Of a stretch of DNA of 16,592 nucleotides, positions 1 through 5,372 are shown one piece after another; within the stretch, counting starts at the first letter, position 1, and each line of letters opens with the position of its first letter. The position numbers were made by a program, and so were the translations under genes. Source of the DNA: Candidatus Bathyarchaeota archaeon (GTDB lineage: Archaea > Thermoproteota > Bathyarchaeia > 40CM-2-53-6 > RBG-13-38-9); NCBI GenBank assembly GCA_026015225.1, contig JAOZGV010000167.1, forward strand, positions 1-16,592, in the 5' to 3' direction. The notes beneath the pieces were generated by a model that searched no databases, was not told the DNA's origin, and worked only from the letters and a program-made list of their open reading frames with translations.

Positions 1-13
1 ATAGCTAGGATTT

Positions 14-127
14 TTAGTGCGCGCGCAAATACTTATTGATATCTATTACGGCTTTTCTCGCTCGTCCCATAGCTTCAATCACAGTTCCCGAACCTAGCAC
101 AATATCTATTATATGTAATTTATACAT
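14..127 (-). pseudogene. Remnant of the C-terminus of a GltD-like FAD/NAD(P) oxidoreductase
   Basis: A 37-codon minus-strand frame ending in TAA reads DIVLGSGTVIEAMGRARKAV and then IDINKYL near its end. This resembles the final segment of glutamate synthase small subunit/GltD-type flavoproteins, where GD-x-V-x-G-x-x-TVIEAMGxGRKAA is followed by a helix ending in a YL. The usual small residues before that Asp (AGD) are replaced by HIID, and upstream there is only an A/T-rich, Lys/Asn-rich frame that soon meets a stop. The nucleotide-binding and FeS parts are missing. I infer a decayed 3' end left after deletion or rearrangement. A chance match over about 30 residues is possible, and I cannot see beyond the window edge. 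Confidence 0.45.
15..27. repeat. Intergenic alternating CG element (TAGTGCGCGCGCA)
   Basis: The tract TAGTGCGCGCGCA lies in A/T-rich sequence and alternates purine and pyrimidine from position 18 to 27. It overlaps the last codons of the GltD-like remnant. It is the first of a family sharing TAGYGCGCG that recurs in gaps across the window. Confidence 0.5.
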
Positions 128-192
128 ACTTTTCATATTTTTCTTACTTTTCATACTAGCATTAGCTCTGTTATTTTAGTTTAGAGAGAGAG

Positions 193-216
193 GGTACCTT
201 GGTGCGCACACACACA
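193..216 (+). repeat. Left copy of a perfect 24-bp inverted repeat
   Basis: The sequence begins GGTACCTTGGTGCGCA and runs into a (CA)n tract. Its exact reverse complement occurs at 1995-2018. The match stops sharply at both ends: flanks differ after the CA tract (TTTTT here against AATAA) and before GGTACC. A shorter direct copy of its right 17 bp lies at 820-836. The two copies face inward around the YdhR-like and surface-protein genes. Confidence 0.7.
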
Positions 217-321
217 TTTTTGACGGAACGGAACGACTAAACTTTACCGTTGTCTGAGCGCACGCTTTATGATATTTCACCTTTATATGCTGAACAATAG
301 TTGTACTAATTAGTTATTGCT

Positions 322-336
322 GGTACGCGCGCGCAC
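322..336. repeat. Intergenic alternating CG element (GGTACGCGCGCGCAC)
   Basis: Fourteen consecutive bases (323-336) alternate purine and pyrimidine. The element sits just upstream of the TATA-like sequence of the YdhR-like gene, and its GGTAC start recalls the GGTACC end of the 24-bp repeat. A shorter related tract, AGCGCACGCT, lies at 257-266. Apart from these elements and the remnant at 14-127, positions 1-400 hold nothing I recognise. Confidence 0.45.
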
Positions 337-340
337 TCAG

Positions 341-396
341 AGATATATTAAATTTCGTTATTATCCATATATTGGTGCAGTAAGATTGAGGAGGTG
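341..396 (+). promoter_or_regulatory. Putative archaeal promoter and ribosome site of the YdhR-like gene
   Basis: A TATA-like AGATATATTA at 341-350 would place transcription start about 25 bp downstream, near 372-378. A strong ribosome site, GGAGGTG, follows at 390-396 and ends 5 bases before the ATG. The string ATATATTGGTGC at 367-378 recurs at 815-826, next to the partial copy of the 24-bp repeat. Confidence 0.45.
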
Positions 397-401
397 TTAT
401 C

Positions 402-758
402 ATGCCAAAAATTTTGCAGGTCAATTATAGGTTTCCAAAATCCTTTAAAGATGTCCCTAAGGAACAGATGGAGAAATTAAGGGGGATGGCTGTTGAAGGT
501 GCTAAGCATGTTGCCGCCATTTCAGGTCTCCGTTGGAAGATTTATTTAGAGAATCCGGTAAAGGGTGAAGTGGGGGGCATCTACCTTTTTGAAGATGAGA
601 CTTCATTGAAAGCCTACCTTGATGGACCGATCATGACCCAAAGAAAACAAGGAAAATTCGGAGATGGAGAGCATGTGGTCAGCCCTATAGTCGATGTATC
701 CATCAAGCAGTTCGATGTTACGGATGATCTTACCAAAATCACACGTGGGCCTATCTGA
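402..758 (+). CDS. YdhR-like putative monooxygenase (dimeric alpha-beta barrel family)
   Basis: This 118-residue soluble protein fits the small YdhR-type putative monooxygenase family, which has a ferredoxin-like alpha-beta barrel fold. The family signature is visible: GLRWKIYLENPVKGEVGGIY (about residues 42-61), then LFEDETSLKAYLDGP. This resembles the family pattern GLxWKxWxEN-xxGExGGIYLFEDExSxxAYL. Family members are around 100 residues, so the protein is full length. The ATG is fixed by the GGAGGTG ribosome site just upstream. It appears monocistronic, lying between dense intergenic repeats and a surface-protein gene. No substrate can be inferred; family members have mostly been assigned by structure, not by assay. 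Confidence 0.8.
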   Translation: MPKILQVNYRFPKSFKDVPKEQMEKLRGMAVEGAKHVAAISGLRWKIYLENPVKGEVGGIYLFEDETSLKAYLDGPIMTQRKQGKFGDGEHVVSPIVDVSIKQFDVTDDLTKITRGPI

Positions 759-805
759 AATCAACTCAAAGGGTAAACTAAATTTAACTGCTAATTATCT
801 GGATT

Positions 806-836
806 TGTGTGTGTATATATTGGTGCGCACACACAC
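806..836. repeat. Partial copy of the 24-bp repeat inside a GT/AC hairpin
   Basis: Positions 820-836 repeat 17 bp of the element at 193-216 in direct orientation (TTGGTGCGCACACACAC). A GTGTGTGT run at 807-814 can pair with ACACACAC at 829-836, giving an 8-bp stem around an A/T-rich loop. The tract TGTGTGTGTATATAT at 806-820 also alternates purine and pyrimidine. Confidence 0.55.
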
Positions 837-886
837 TAAAATAAAAATAAAATCACTGGAAGGGTTAATACTAAAGTAAAAAATCT

Positions 887-900
887 ATAGCGCGCGCTAT
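887..900. repeat. Perfect 14-bp palindrome ATAGCGCGCGCTAT
   Basis: The self-complementary ATAGCGCGCGCTAT continues as TAATTATAAA. The string TAGCGCGCGCTATTAAT (888-904) recurs at 14855-14873 with one extra CG pair, so this is a specific repeated element and not just any CG run. Confidence 0.6.
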
Positions 901-910
901 TAATTATAAA

Positions 911-960
911 GAACTATGATAGTTCAATGTACATTCTATGAACAGTACATTGTTGATCAA
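911..960. promoter_or_regulatory. Nested palindromes upstream of the surface-protein gene
   Basis: Four dyads crowd this stretch: GAACTA-TGA-TAGTTC (911-925), GTTCA with TGAAC (922-926/939-943), CAATGTAC with GTACATTG (925-932/945-952) and TTGATCAA (953-960). They lie 75-125 bp upstream of the ATG at 1035, where an operator for a dimeric regulator would be plausible. The function is inferred only from symmetry and position. Confidence 0.35.
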
Positions 961-1034
961 ACAATTCATAAATATAGAAATCATTTAATCATTTATTAGA
1001 TAATAATTAATTTAGAACTTGGGCGTGAAATGTA

Positions 1035-1889
1035 ATGCGTATTTTATTTTTATCAGTTTTAATTATATTGCTTATTTTTGCCACATCACTAATACCAGTA
1101 AACGCAAACGAATTCACTTTTTCAACATCAGGGGATGGGAGTGCTGGTTGGACAACAGAAGAAGTTTACCGTGGATCTTACTCAGCTAAACTTAACAGCG
1201 GTACAGGCAATGGAGCAAGCGCTGGAAAAGTTTCCATGTCCATTAATTGGCCATTGAGTTCAATTACAAGTCTATCGTTTTGGTATCGAATATCCAGTAG
1301 CTCAACGGCAATCCCCCTTGCTGAGATGAATGCTTGGCCTCTCTATGCAAGGGAAGGGGTGACGTTTCCCTTTACCGCAGACGGATATTTTTCCCCTTAT
1401 TTCATAATTACGATAGATGTGTCCGGAGTAACACATTATATAATCAGCCAGCAATGGGCTGAACAGTCAGCAGAATTAGATAAATGGATTGAGTGGAAGA
1501 TAAGTGATAACGCACTTCCATTTGGAGGTTTCGATCCTACAGAAGCCTTGTGGCATGATGAATTATGGACGGATGATCCGGTGACGGGCGGTGCTGGATC
1601 TTGGCCGGGGGGTTGGGAGCCCTTATCATTTTTCAAGACAACTTATGCGGGGAGTACAATCGTTTCTATTGGTATGGCTGTTGGATGGTGGGCGGTCAAT
1701 GAGCCTCAAATTGTCTATGTCGATTCCTTAACGATAAACGGAATTGGATATGATACGGACCCAAATTATGTCGGTGGCATCTATGCACCTATGAACAAAC
1801 TCAACATTCTAGTACCTTATGTTGCATTAATTGGACTTATCGGAGTCTTTTCAACAATTCTTGTCATCAGGAAATGGCGTAAATCTTAG
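1035..1889 (+). CDS. Surface-anchored secreted protein of unknown function
   Basis: I do not recognise a named family. The 284-residue protein has an N-terminal signal peptide (hydrophobic residues 4-21, likely cleavage near PVNA-NEF around residue 24). A beta-rich outer domain rich in Ser, Thr, Gly and Trp covers about residues 25-240. A C-terminal membrane helix (about 257-278) ends in a basic tail, IRKWRKS. The pattern SLSFWYRISS and, near the end, IVYVDSLTINGIGYD resemble jelly-roll/concanavalin-like carbohydrate-binding modules, but this is only a shape argument. The C-terminal layout (short linker, PYxALIGLIG-type helix, Arg/Lys tail) is typical of archaeal cell-surface proteins. The ATG has only a weak ribosome site (GTGA); a short leader is possible. 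Nested palindromes lie upstream. Confidence 0.7.
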   Translation: MRILFLSVLIILLIFATSLIPVNANEFTFSTSGDGSAGWTTEEVYRGSYSAKLNSGTGNGASAGKVSMSINWPLSSITSLSFWYRISSSSTAIPLAEMNAWPLYAREGVTFPFTADGYFSPYFIITIDVSGVTHYIISQQWAEQSAELDKWIEWKISDNALPFGGFDPTEALWHDELWTDDPVTGGAGSWPGGWEPLSFFKTTYAGSTIVSIGMAVGWWAVNEPQIVYVDSLTINGIGYDTDPNYVGGIYAPMNKLNILVPYVALIGLIGVFSTILVIRKWRKS

Positions 1890-1895
1890 GCAGTC

Positions 1896-1932
1896 TTTTT
1901 TTAATTATTTGAAATTTTTCTGAATCTTTTTT
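1896..1932 (+). terminator. Oligo-T termination region after the surface-protein gene
   Basis: Three T runs (1896-1902, 1915-1919, 1927-1932) begin 7 bp after the stop codon, with no strong hairpin. This fits archaeal intrinsic termination on the coding strand. The rest of the gap to 2210 is A/T-rich and gene-free. It holds the 24-bp repeat, a 12-bp palindrome AACCAATTGGTT at 2032-2043, and an A-run at 2158-2163 that would be a T-run for the opposing minus-strand gene. Confidence 0.4.
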
Positions 1933-1994
1933 CTTCCTTTATCAAATTGCATTCTTCCTTTCGATAACTTCATCATGAGATGAGTCGCGTTATT

Positions 1995-2018
1995 TGTGTG
2001 TGTGCGCACCAAGGTACC
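1995..2018 (-). repeat. Right copy of the perfect 24-bp inverted repeat
   Basis: This is the exact reverse complement of 193-216, starting with a (TG)n run and ending in GCACCAAGGTACC. It lies about 105 bp downstream of the surface-protein stop codon. The flanking bases do not match those of the left copy, and I see no obvious target-site duplication. Confidence 0.7.
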
Positions 2019-2210
2019 GGGGATATATGACAACCAATTGGTTTTGAGACTCATGTGGATCAGATATGAAATGGATTTTAAATCGGAAATTGGAAAATTT
2101 TTTTTTAAAATGGGAAAATTAAAATGGAAATTTGAGAAATGAAGGATTCGAATTTAGAAAAAATGGGGAAGATATATACTAAGAGAATCCATTTAGGATC
2201 TTAAGATATT

Positions 2211-2735
2211 TTATTTTATCAATATTTTGTTGGTATTGCCCCAGGGTTTCCTAATTATTAATTTTTTATTATCTAATTTTCTTAATATTCTGGTTACTTT
2301 TACTTTTGAGAAGCCAGACTCATAAACAAGATCCTTTTGCAATATTTCATTTTTTTCCAGTATAATCTCATATAATTTTTTCTCATCACCTTCTAAAACA
2401 TTACTAATAAGATTCCGTTTCTTGGTCTTTTTTTCATTTTTATTGAAATTAAAATAGAGTAAAAGAAAACATACTGTGCTGATAAAAGTAAGTATCATTA
2501 AAAATACGACTTGCATAGTGGAAAACATAGCGGGTATTACAACATACTCAGGTGTACCGCCATCTACTGAAATATCAATTTTTGTAATTGCATTTGAGAA
2601 AAAAATAAATGAAATTGAAAACAAAGAAATGAATAAAAAAATCATATAGATTGTTTCTCTTCTTCTTTTTGTTTGAGCATAATCTACATGATTAAATATA
2701 TCATTTAAAGTGCTTTTTTTATCACTCTTTTTCAT
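2211..2735 (-). CDS. Membrane-anchored winged-helix transcription regulator
   Basis: The start at 2735 (174 residues) gives a basic N-terminus (RRR at about 24-26), a first TM helix at about 29-50, a short outer loop (TKIDISVDGGTPEYVV), and a second TM helix at about 70-95. A Lys-rich linker and a C-terminal winged helix at about 113-174 follow. In the latter, LYEIILEKNEILQKDLVYES is followed by GFSKVKVTRILRKLDNKKLI and a wing, RKPWGNTNKI. That pattern, with KVTRIL in the recognition helix, matches the MarR-like HTH of archaeal membrane-bound regulators. An upstream ATG at 2771 exists but would overlap the preceding gene by 50 bp; the chosen start overlaps its TGA by 14 bp, suggesting coupled translation. 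I infer that it senses something at the membrane, perhaps through its repeat-protein partner, and acts on DNA from there. Confidence 0.75.
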   Translation of the reverse strand: MKKSDKKSTLNDIFNHVDYAQTKRRRETIYMIFLFISLFSISFIFFSNAITKIDISVDGGTPEYVVIPAMFSTMQVVFLMILTFISTVCFLLLYFNFNKNEKKTKKRNLISNVLEGDEKKLYEIILEKNEILQKDLVYESGFSKVKVTRILRKLDNKKLIIRKPWGNTNKILIK

Positions 2736-3270
2736 TTTTTTGTTCAGCCAGATATTCTTTGTATTCTTCAACTGTCATACCCATGCCCTCTGCTTTAGCT
2801 TCGAATTGTTCTAATAGATATTCTTTGTATTCTTCAACTGTCATACCCATACTTTCTGCTTTTGCTTCAAATCGTCTATATTCTTCTCTCTTCTGTTCAC
2901 CAAGATATTCTTTGTATTCTTCAACTGTCATACCCATGCTCTCTGCTTTAGGTTCAAATTCTCTATATTTTTCTCTTTCCTGTTCACCAAGATATTCTTT
3001 GTATTCTTCAACTGTCATGCCCATGCCCTCTGCTTTAGCTTCGAATTGTTCTAGTAGATATTCTCGGAATTCTTCAACTGTCATGCCCATGCTCTCTGCT
3101 TTTGCTTCAAATCGTGCAGTGCCTATTTTTTCTTCTAAATCAAAAACACCTTTCATACTATTATCGAATAATACTCCAGATGCTGCATATCCACTTAAAG
3201 AACCAATCAGTATGGCCAAGGTGAATATAATGACTGCTACATATTTTGTTTTCATTTGCAACGGATGCAT
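2722..3270 (-). CDS. Membrane or secreted protein with five helical AKAExMGMTVEEY repeats
   Basis: The 182-residue protein has one N-terminal hydrophobic segment (about residues 9-32; TM anchor or signal). A short linker follows, then five repeats starting at residues 54, 76, 105, 134 and 156. Each contains F-E-A/P-K-A-E-S/G-MGMTVEEYKEYL and ends in a charged EQ-rich helix; unit lengths are 22, 29, 29, 22 and 27. The units look strongly helical, acidic at E/E and basic at K/R, and could form a coiled or stacked array. The start is fixed by GAGGTGAT a few bases before the ATG. The gene overlaps the membrane winged-helix gene, so the two probably act together. I know similar short GMTxEEY motifs in small prokaryotic repeat proteins but no established function. 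Confidence 0.75.
   Translation of the reverse strand: MHPLQMKTKYVAVIIFTLAILIGSLSGYAASGVLFDNSMKGVFDLEEKIGTARFEAKAESMGMTVEEFREYLLEQFEAKAEGMGMTVEEYKEYLGEQEREKYREFEPKAESMGMTVEEYKEYLGEQKREEYRRFEAKAESMGMTVEEYKEYLLEQFEAKAEGMGMTVEEYKEYLAEQKNEKE
2725..3111 (-). repeat. Tandem coding repeats, five units
   Basis: At DNA level the five units share long near-identical stretches, such as TATTCTTCAACTGTCAT on the plus strand repeated in every unit (one variant unit has GGAATTCTTC). Units alternate between 66 and about 87 bp, and the 22- and 29-residue types sit in the order short-long-long-short-end. This suggests recent duplication and a copy number that could vary between strains. Confidence 0.8.
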
Positions 3271-3298
3271 CTTATCACCTCTTTATTATCTTTAGACA

Positions 3299-3354
3299 TA
3301 TAAATGATTGAAATACTATAACTGATTTATGTGAAACCAGTTTCAAAAGTGAAA
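3299..3354 (-). promoter_or_regulatory. Putative promoter with overlapping palindromic operators
   Basis: On the minus strand TATA-like sequences lie at 3299-3306 (TTTATATG) and 3316-3323 (TTATAGTA). Just upstream are two overlapping dyads: TGAAAC-CA-GTTTCA (3332-3345) and TTTCA-AAAG-TGAAA (3341-3354). Their position directly behind the TATA region suits an activator or repressor site. Autoregulation by the membrane winged-helix protein of the same operon is an inference. Confidence 0.4.
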
Positions 3355-3370
3355 AATAGCCCCAATAATA

Positions 3371-3380
3371 ACGCGCGCTA
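3371..3380. repeat. CG element fused to the stop codon of the CoA-binding gene
   Basis: The minus strand reads TAGCGCGCGTTATTATT, and its TAG (3378-3380) is the actual stop codon of the CoA_binding_2 gene. The same core, with the same TTATTATT-type flank, recurs on the minus strand at 14958-14942. Confidence 0.5.
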
Positions 3381-3794
3381 ATATTTATTATTGTTTATCA
3401 AACGTTTATGTTCAATATATATGCATTTATTCTCAACTACACATATACCGTGGTTTTCAGCTAATTTTGCAGCTTCTTCATTTTCAATTCCGAGTTGCAT
3501 CCATATAGCTCTAGGTCTTAATTCAATCGATTCTTTTACGACTTGAAGGCATTCATCACTAGGTCTAAAAATATTAACAATGTCAATAGGTTTTTCTATT
3601 TCAGAAAGTGATTTTCGAACTTTTATACCCAAGATTTCATCTGCAAAAGGATTTACAGGAATAATTTCATATCCTTGTTCGTTCAAATATTTAGGAACAC
3701 TATGCGCAGCTTTTTTAGGATCTCTTGAACAGCCAACTATTGCTATCGTTTTTGACTTAATCAACAATTCCTTCAGATCATTATCGGCGATCAT
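3378..3794 (-). CDS. CoA_binding_2 domain protein (YccU-like)
   Basis: This 138-residue soluble protein is one Rossmann-type CoA_binding_2 domain. Visible family motifs are IAIVGCSRDPKKAAHSVPKY (about residues 17-36), GYEIIPVNPFADEILG, IDIVNIFRPSDE, the signature AIWMQLGIENEEAAKLAE (about 96-113), and the closing VENKCIYIEH. It has the usual length of the stand-alone family, which binds CoA or nucleotide-like ligands but has no firmly established reaction. The ATG has a GGAG site 6-9 bases upstream. It lies 65 bp after the last hydrogenase-operon gene, with T-runs between, so it may be a separate unit or receive read-through. The TAG stop lies inside a CG repeat. Confidence 0.88.
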   Translation of the reverse strand: MIADNDLKELLIKSKTIAIVGCSRDPKKAAHSVPKYLNEQGYEIIPVNPFADEILGIKVRKSLSEIEKPIDIVNIFRPSDECLQVVKESIELRPRAIWMQLGIENEEAAKLAENHGICVVENKCIYIEHKRLINNNKY

Positions 3795-3821
3795 ATTTAC
3801 TCCACATTGAATAATGAAAAT

Positions 3822-3842
3822 AAAAAATCATGAGGGAAAAAT
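3822..3842 (-). terminator. Oligo-T stretch after the hydrogenase operon
   Basis: On the minus strand AATTTTTCCC is followed by GATTTTTTATTTT, 18-40 bases after the stop of the last operon gene and before the CoA_binding_2 gene. Such T runs act as archaeal terminators, but no hairpin is evident and read-through cannot be excluded. Confidence 0.35.
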
Positions 3843-3859
3843 TATTGGTATTGATCGAT

Positions 3860-5365
3860 CTATCTTATTATAGCCGCGACATATTGTCCTACATCAAGAA
3901 CAGCTTTTGCGGCTGAACTTGAATAGGAAACAAATGGTCCTGGATAAACACCAATAACTATACATAAGATAGCCAAGATTCCCATCGGTAACAGCATCGC
4001 CAAGGGAGCTTCCTTAGCTTTTAGAGATATTTTGGTGGGTTCTTTTAACATCAAAATTTGAATTAGTCGCAAATAGTAACCGACTGAGAAAAGTATATTT
4101 AACAGCATAATCGCTGAAAAAATATACCAGATGGTGTTCATACTTCCAATATCAATTCCAGCAAAAAGTATCATGTATTCACTTTGGAATCCATTCAATG
4201 GCGGCACACCTGCCAAAGCAAGAGCGCCTATCGTAAACATTACTCCTGTTAATTTCATCTTCCTGCCTATGCCAGCGAGCTCGTCAAGATTTCTTGATTC
4301 AACCGCATAGAGGAATGCGCCTGAGCAAAGGAAGAGAAGGCTCTTCATTATAGCATGGTTCATAACATGGAATATTCCTCCAGTTAGACCGAAAAAAGTC
4401 GCAATTGATAGCCCAAAGATTATGTACCCCATTTGTGCGATGCTGCTGAATGCCAATAATCTTTTAAGATCCTTTTGAAGAAGTGCCATCAAATTACCAA
4501 CAGACATTGTCAATACGGCTAATACCGCGACAATAACCTGCCAGTTGTAAGCTTCAGGAATAAAAATTATCAATAATGAACGCATTAGCGCATATGCGCC
4601 TGCCTTAATAACTACGCCTGAAAGCATTGCGCTTATTGAACTGGGAGCAGCCGGGTGTGCATCTGGAAGCCAACTATGCATAGGAACGATTGAAGCCTTT
4701 ATTCCAAATCCTATTACCACTAGCGCCAAAGCTAATACCGACCAAAGATTAGTCGCACCATTGGAAAGGCTTGAAGCAAGGTATGCAAAATTTAGAGTGC
4801 CCGTCATTCCATATAAAATAGACATGGCGAATAGAACCATCACGCTGCCGGTTGAACTCATAATTAAATATTTAAATCCTGCTTCTACAGGCTCCCATTC
4901 TTCTTTTCTAAATGCAACCAAAACGTATGAGGTTATACACATAATCTCCCAAAAGATGAAGAATGTGAAGAAATCACCTGCAAAGACAACACCCACCATT
5001 CCTGCAACCATTAATAATAATAGAATATAGTACTCCGCTAATCCTGTGTCTCTTTCCATATATCGAATTGAGTAAATCGAAGTCAAAAGCCCTATGAAAA
5101 CAAATATACTTGCCATAAAGACGCCTAGAGCATCAATTTCAAAAGTCCATGAGATGGGTAAAAGGCCTTTTGCAATGGTAATAACCATTATTTCTTTTAT
5201 CTTAATAATCTCGTAAATAAAGTAAAGCAAATACAAAGAGAGTATAAAACCTAGAGTGGCCCATAAATCTACTAGCTTATTGAAGTTAACTTTTGTTCCA
5301 ATCCAGTAAACAATTGGAGCTAGAACTGCGAATATGAATAGAATATCAATTGTTTCGGTGAACAT
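3860..5365 (-). CDS. nuoN: Antiporter-like membrane subunit in the nuoN position (Mrp/NuoN family)
   Basis: This 501-residue polytopic protein of the proton-conducting transporter family has about 14 predicted TM helices. Key ion-path residues are in place: Glu140 in FFIFWEIMCITSYVL (TM5), Lys223 in GFGIKASIVP (TM7) and Lys254 in GVVIKAGAYAL (TM8). The HSWLPDAHPAAPSSISAMLS stretch is the family signature. The sequence around SYVLVAFRKEEWEPVEAGFK looks closer to MrpD or hydrogenase antiporter subunits than to canonical NuoN, although it fills the last place of the operon. It should form one ion channel of the membrane arm, driven by electron flow in the hydrogenase module. The ATG follows GGAGG, which overlaps the end of nuoM. 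Confidence 0.85.
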   Translation of the reverse strand: MFTETIDILFIFAVLAPIVYWIGTKVNFNKLVDLWATLGFILSLYLLYFIYEIIKIKEIMVITIAKGLLPISWTFEIDALGVFMASIFVFIGLLTSIYSIRYMERDTGLAEYYILLLLMVAGMVGVVFAGDFFTFFIFWEIMCITSYVLVAFRKEEWEPVEAGFKYLIMSSTGSVMVLFAMSILYGMTGTLNFAYLASSLSNGATNLWSVLALALVVIGFGIKASIVPMHSWLPDAHPAAPSSISAMLSGVVIKAGAYALMRSLLIIFIPEAYNWQVIVAVLAVLTMSVGNLMALLQKDLKRLLAFSSIAQMGYIIFGLSIATFFGLTGGIFHVMNHAIMKSLLFLCSGAFLYAVESRNLDELAGIGRKMKLTGVMFTIGALALAGVPPLNGFQSEYMILFAGIDIGSMNTIWYIFSAIMLLNILFSVGYYLRLIQILMLKEPTKISLKAKEAPLAMLLPMGILAILCIVIGVYPGPFVSYSSSAAKAVLDVGQYVAAIIR

Positions 5366-5372
5366 TTTTCTC

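Noticed and set aside
1..400. tRNA or other structured RNA gene in the left gap
   Set aside because: No T-loop or acceptor-stem pattern was found on either strand; only CG elements and the short flavoprotein remnant stand out.
694..879. 61-codon plus-strand frame overlapping the YdhR-like gene end
   Set aside because: It starts inside the YdhR-like gene in another frame, runs through the repeat hairpin, and has no ribosome site or family likeness.
193..2018. Insertion sequence or classic transposon
   Set aside because: There is no transposase, no visible target-site duplication, and the enclosed genes are not mobility genes. Only the inverted repeats support mobility.
2725..3111. CRISPR-like array
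   Set aside because: The repeats are coding, have no unique spacers of constant size, and translate to a clear protein repeat.
2759..3295. 178-codon plus-strand frame opposite the repeat protein
   Set aside because: It is the mirror of the tandem coding repeats. The minus-strand frame has a strong ribosome site, a TM segment and a sensible helical repeat.
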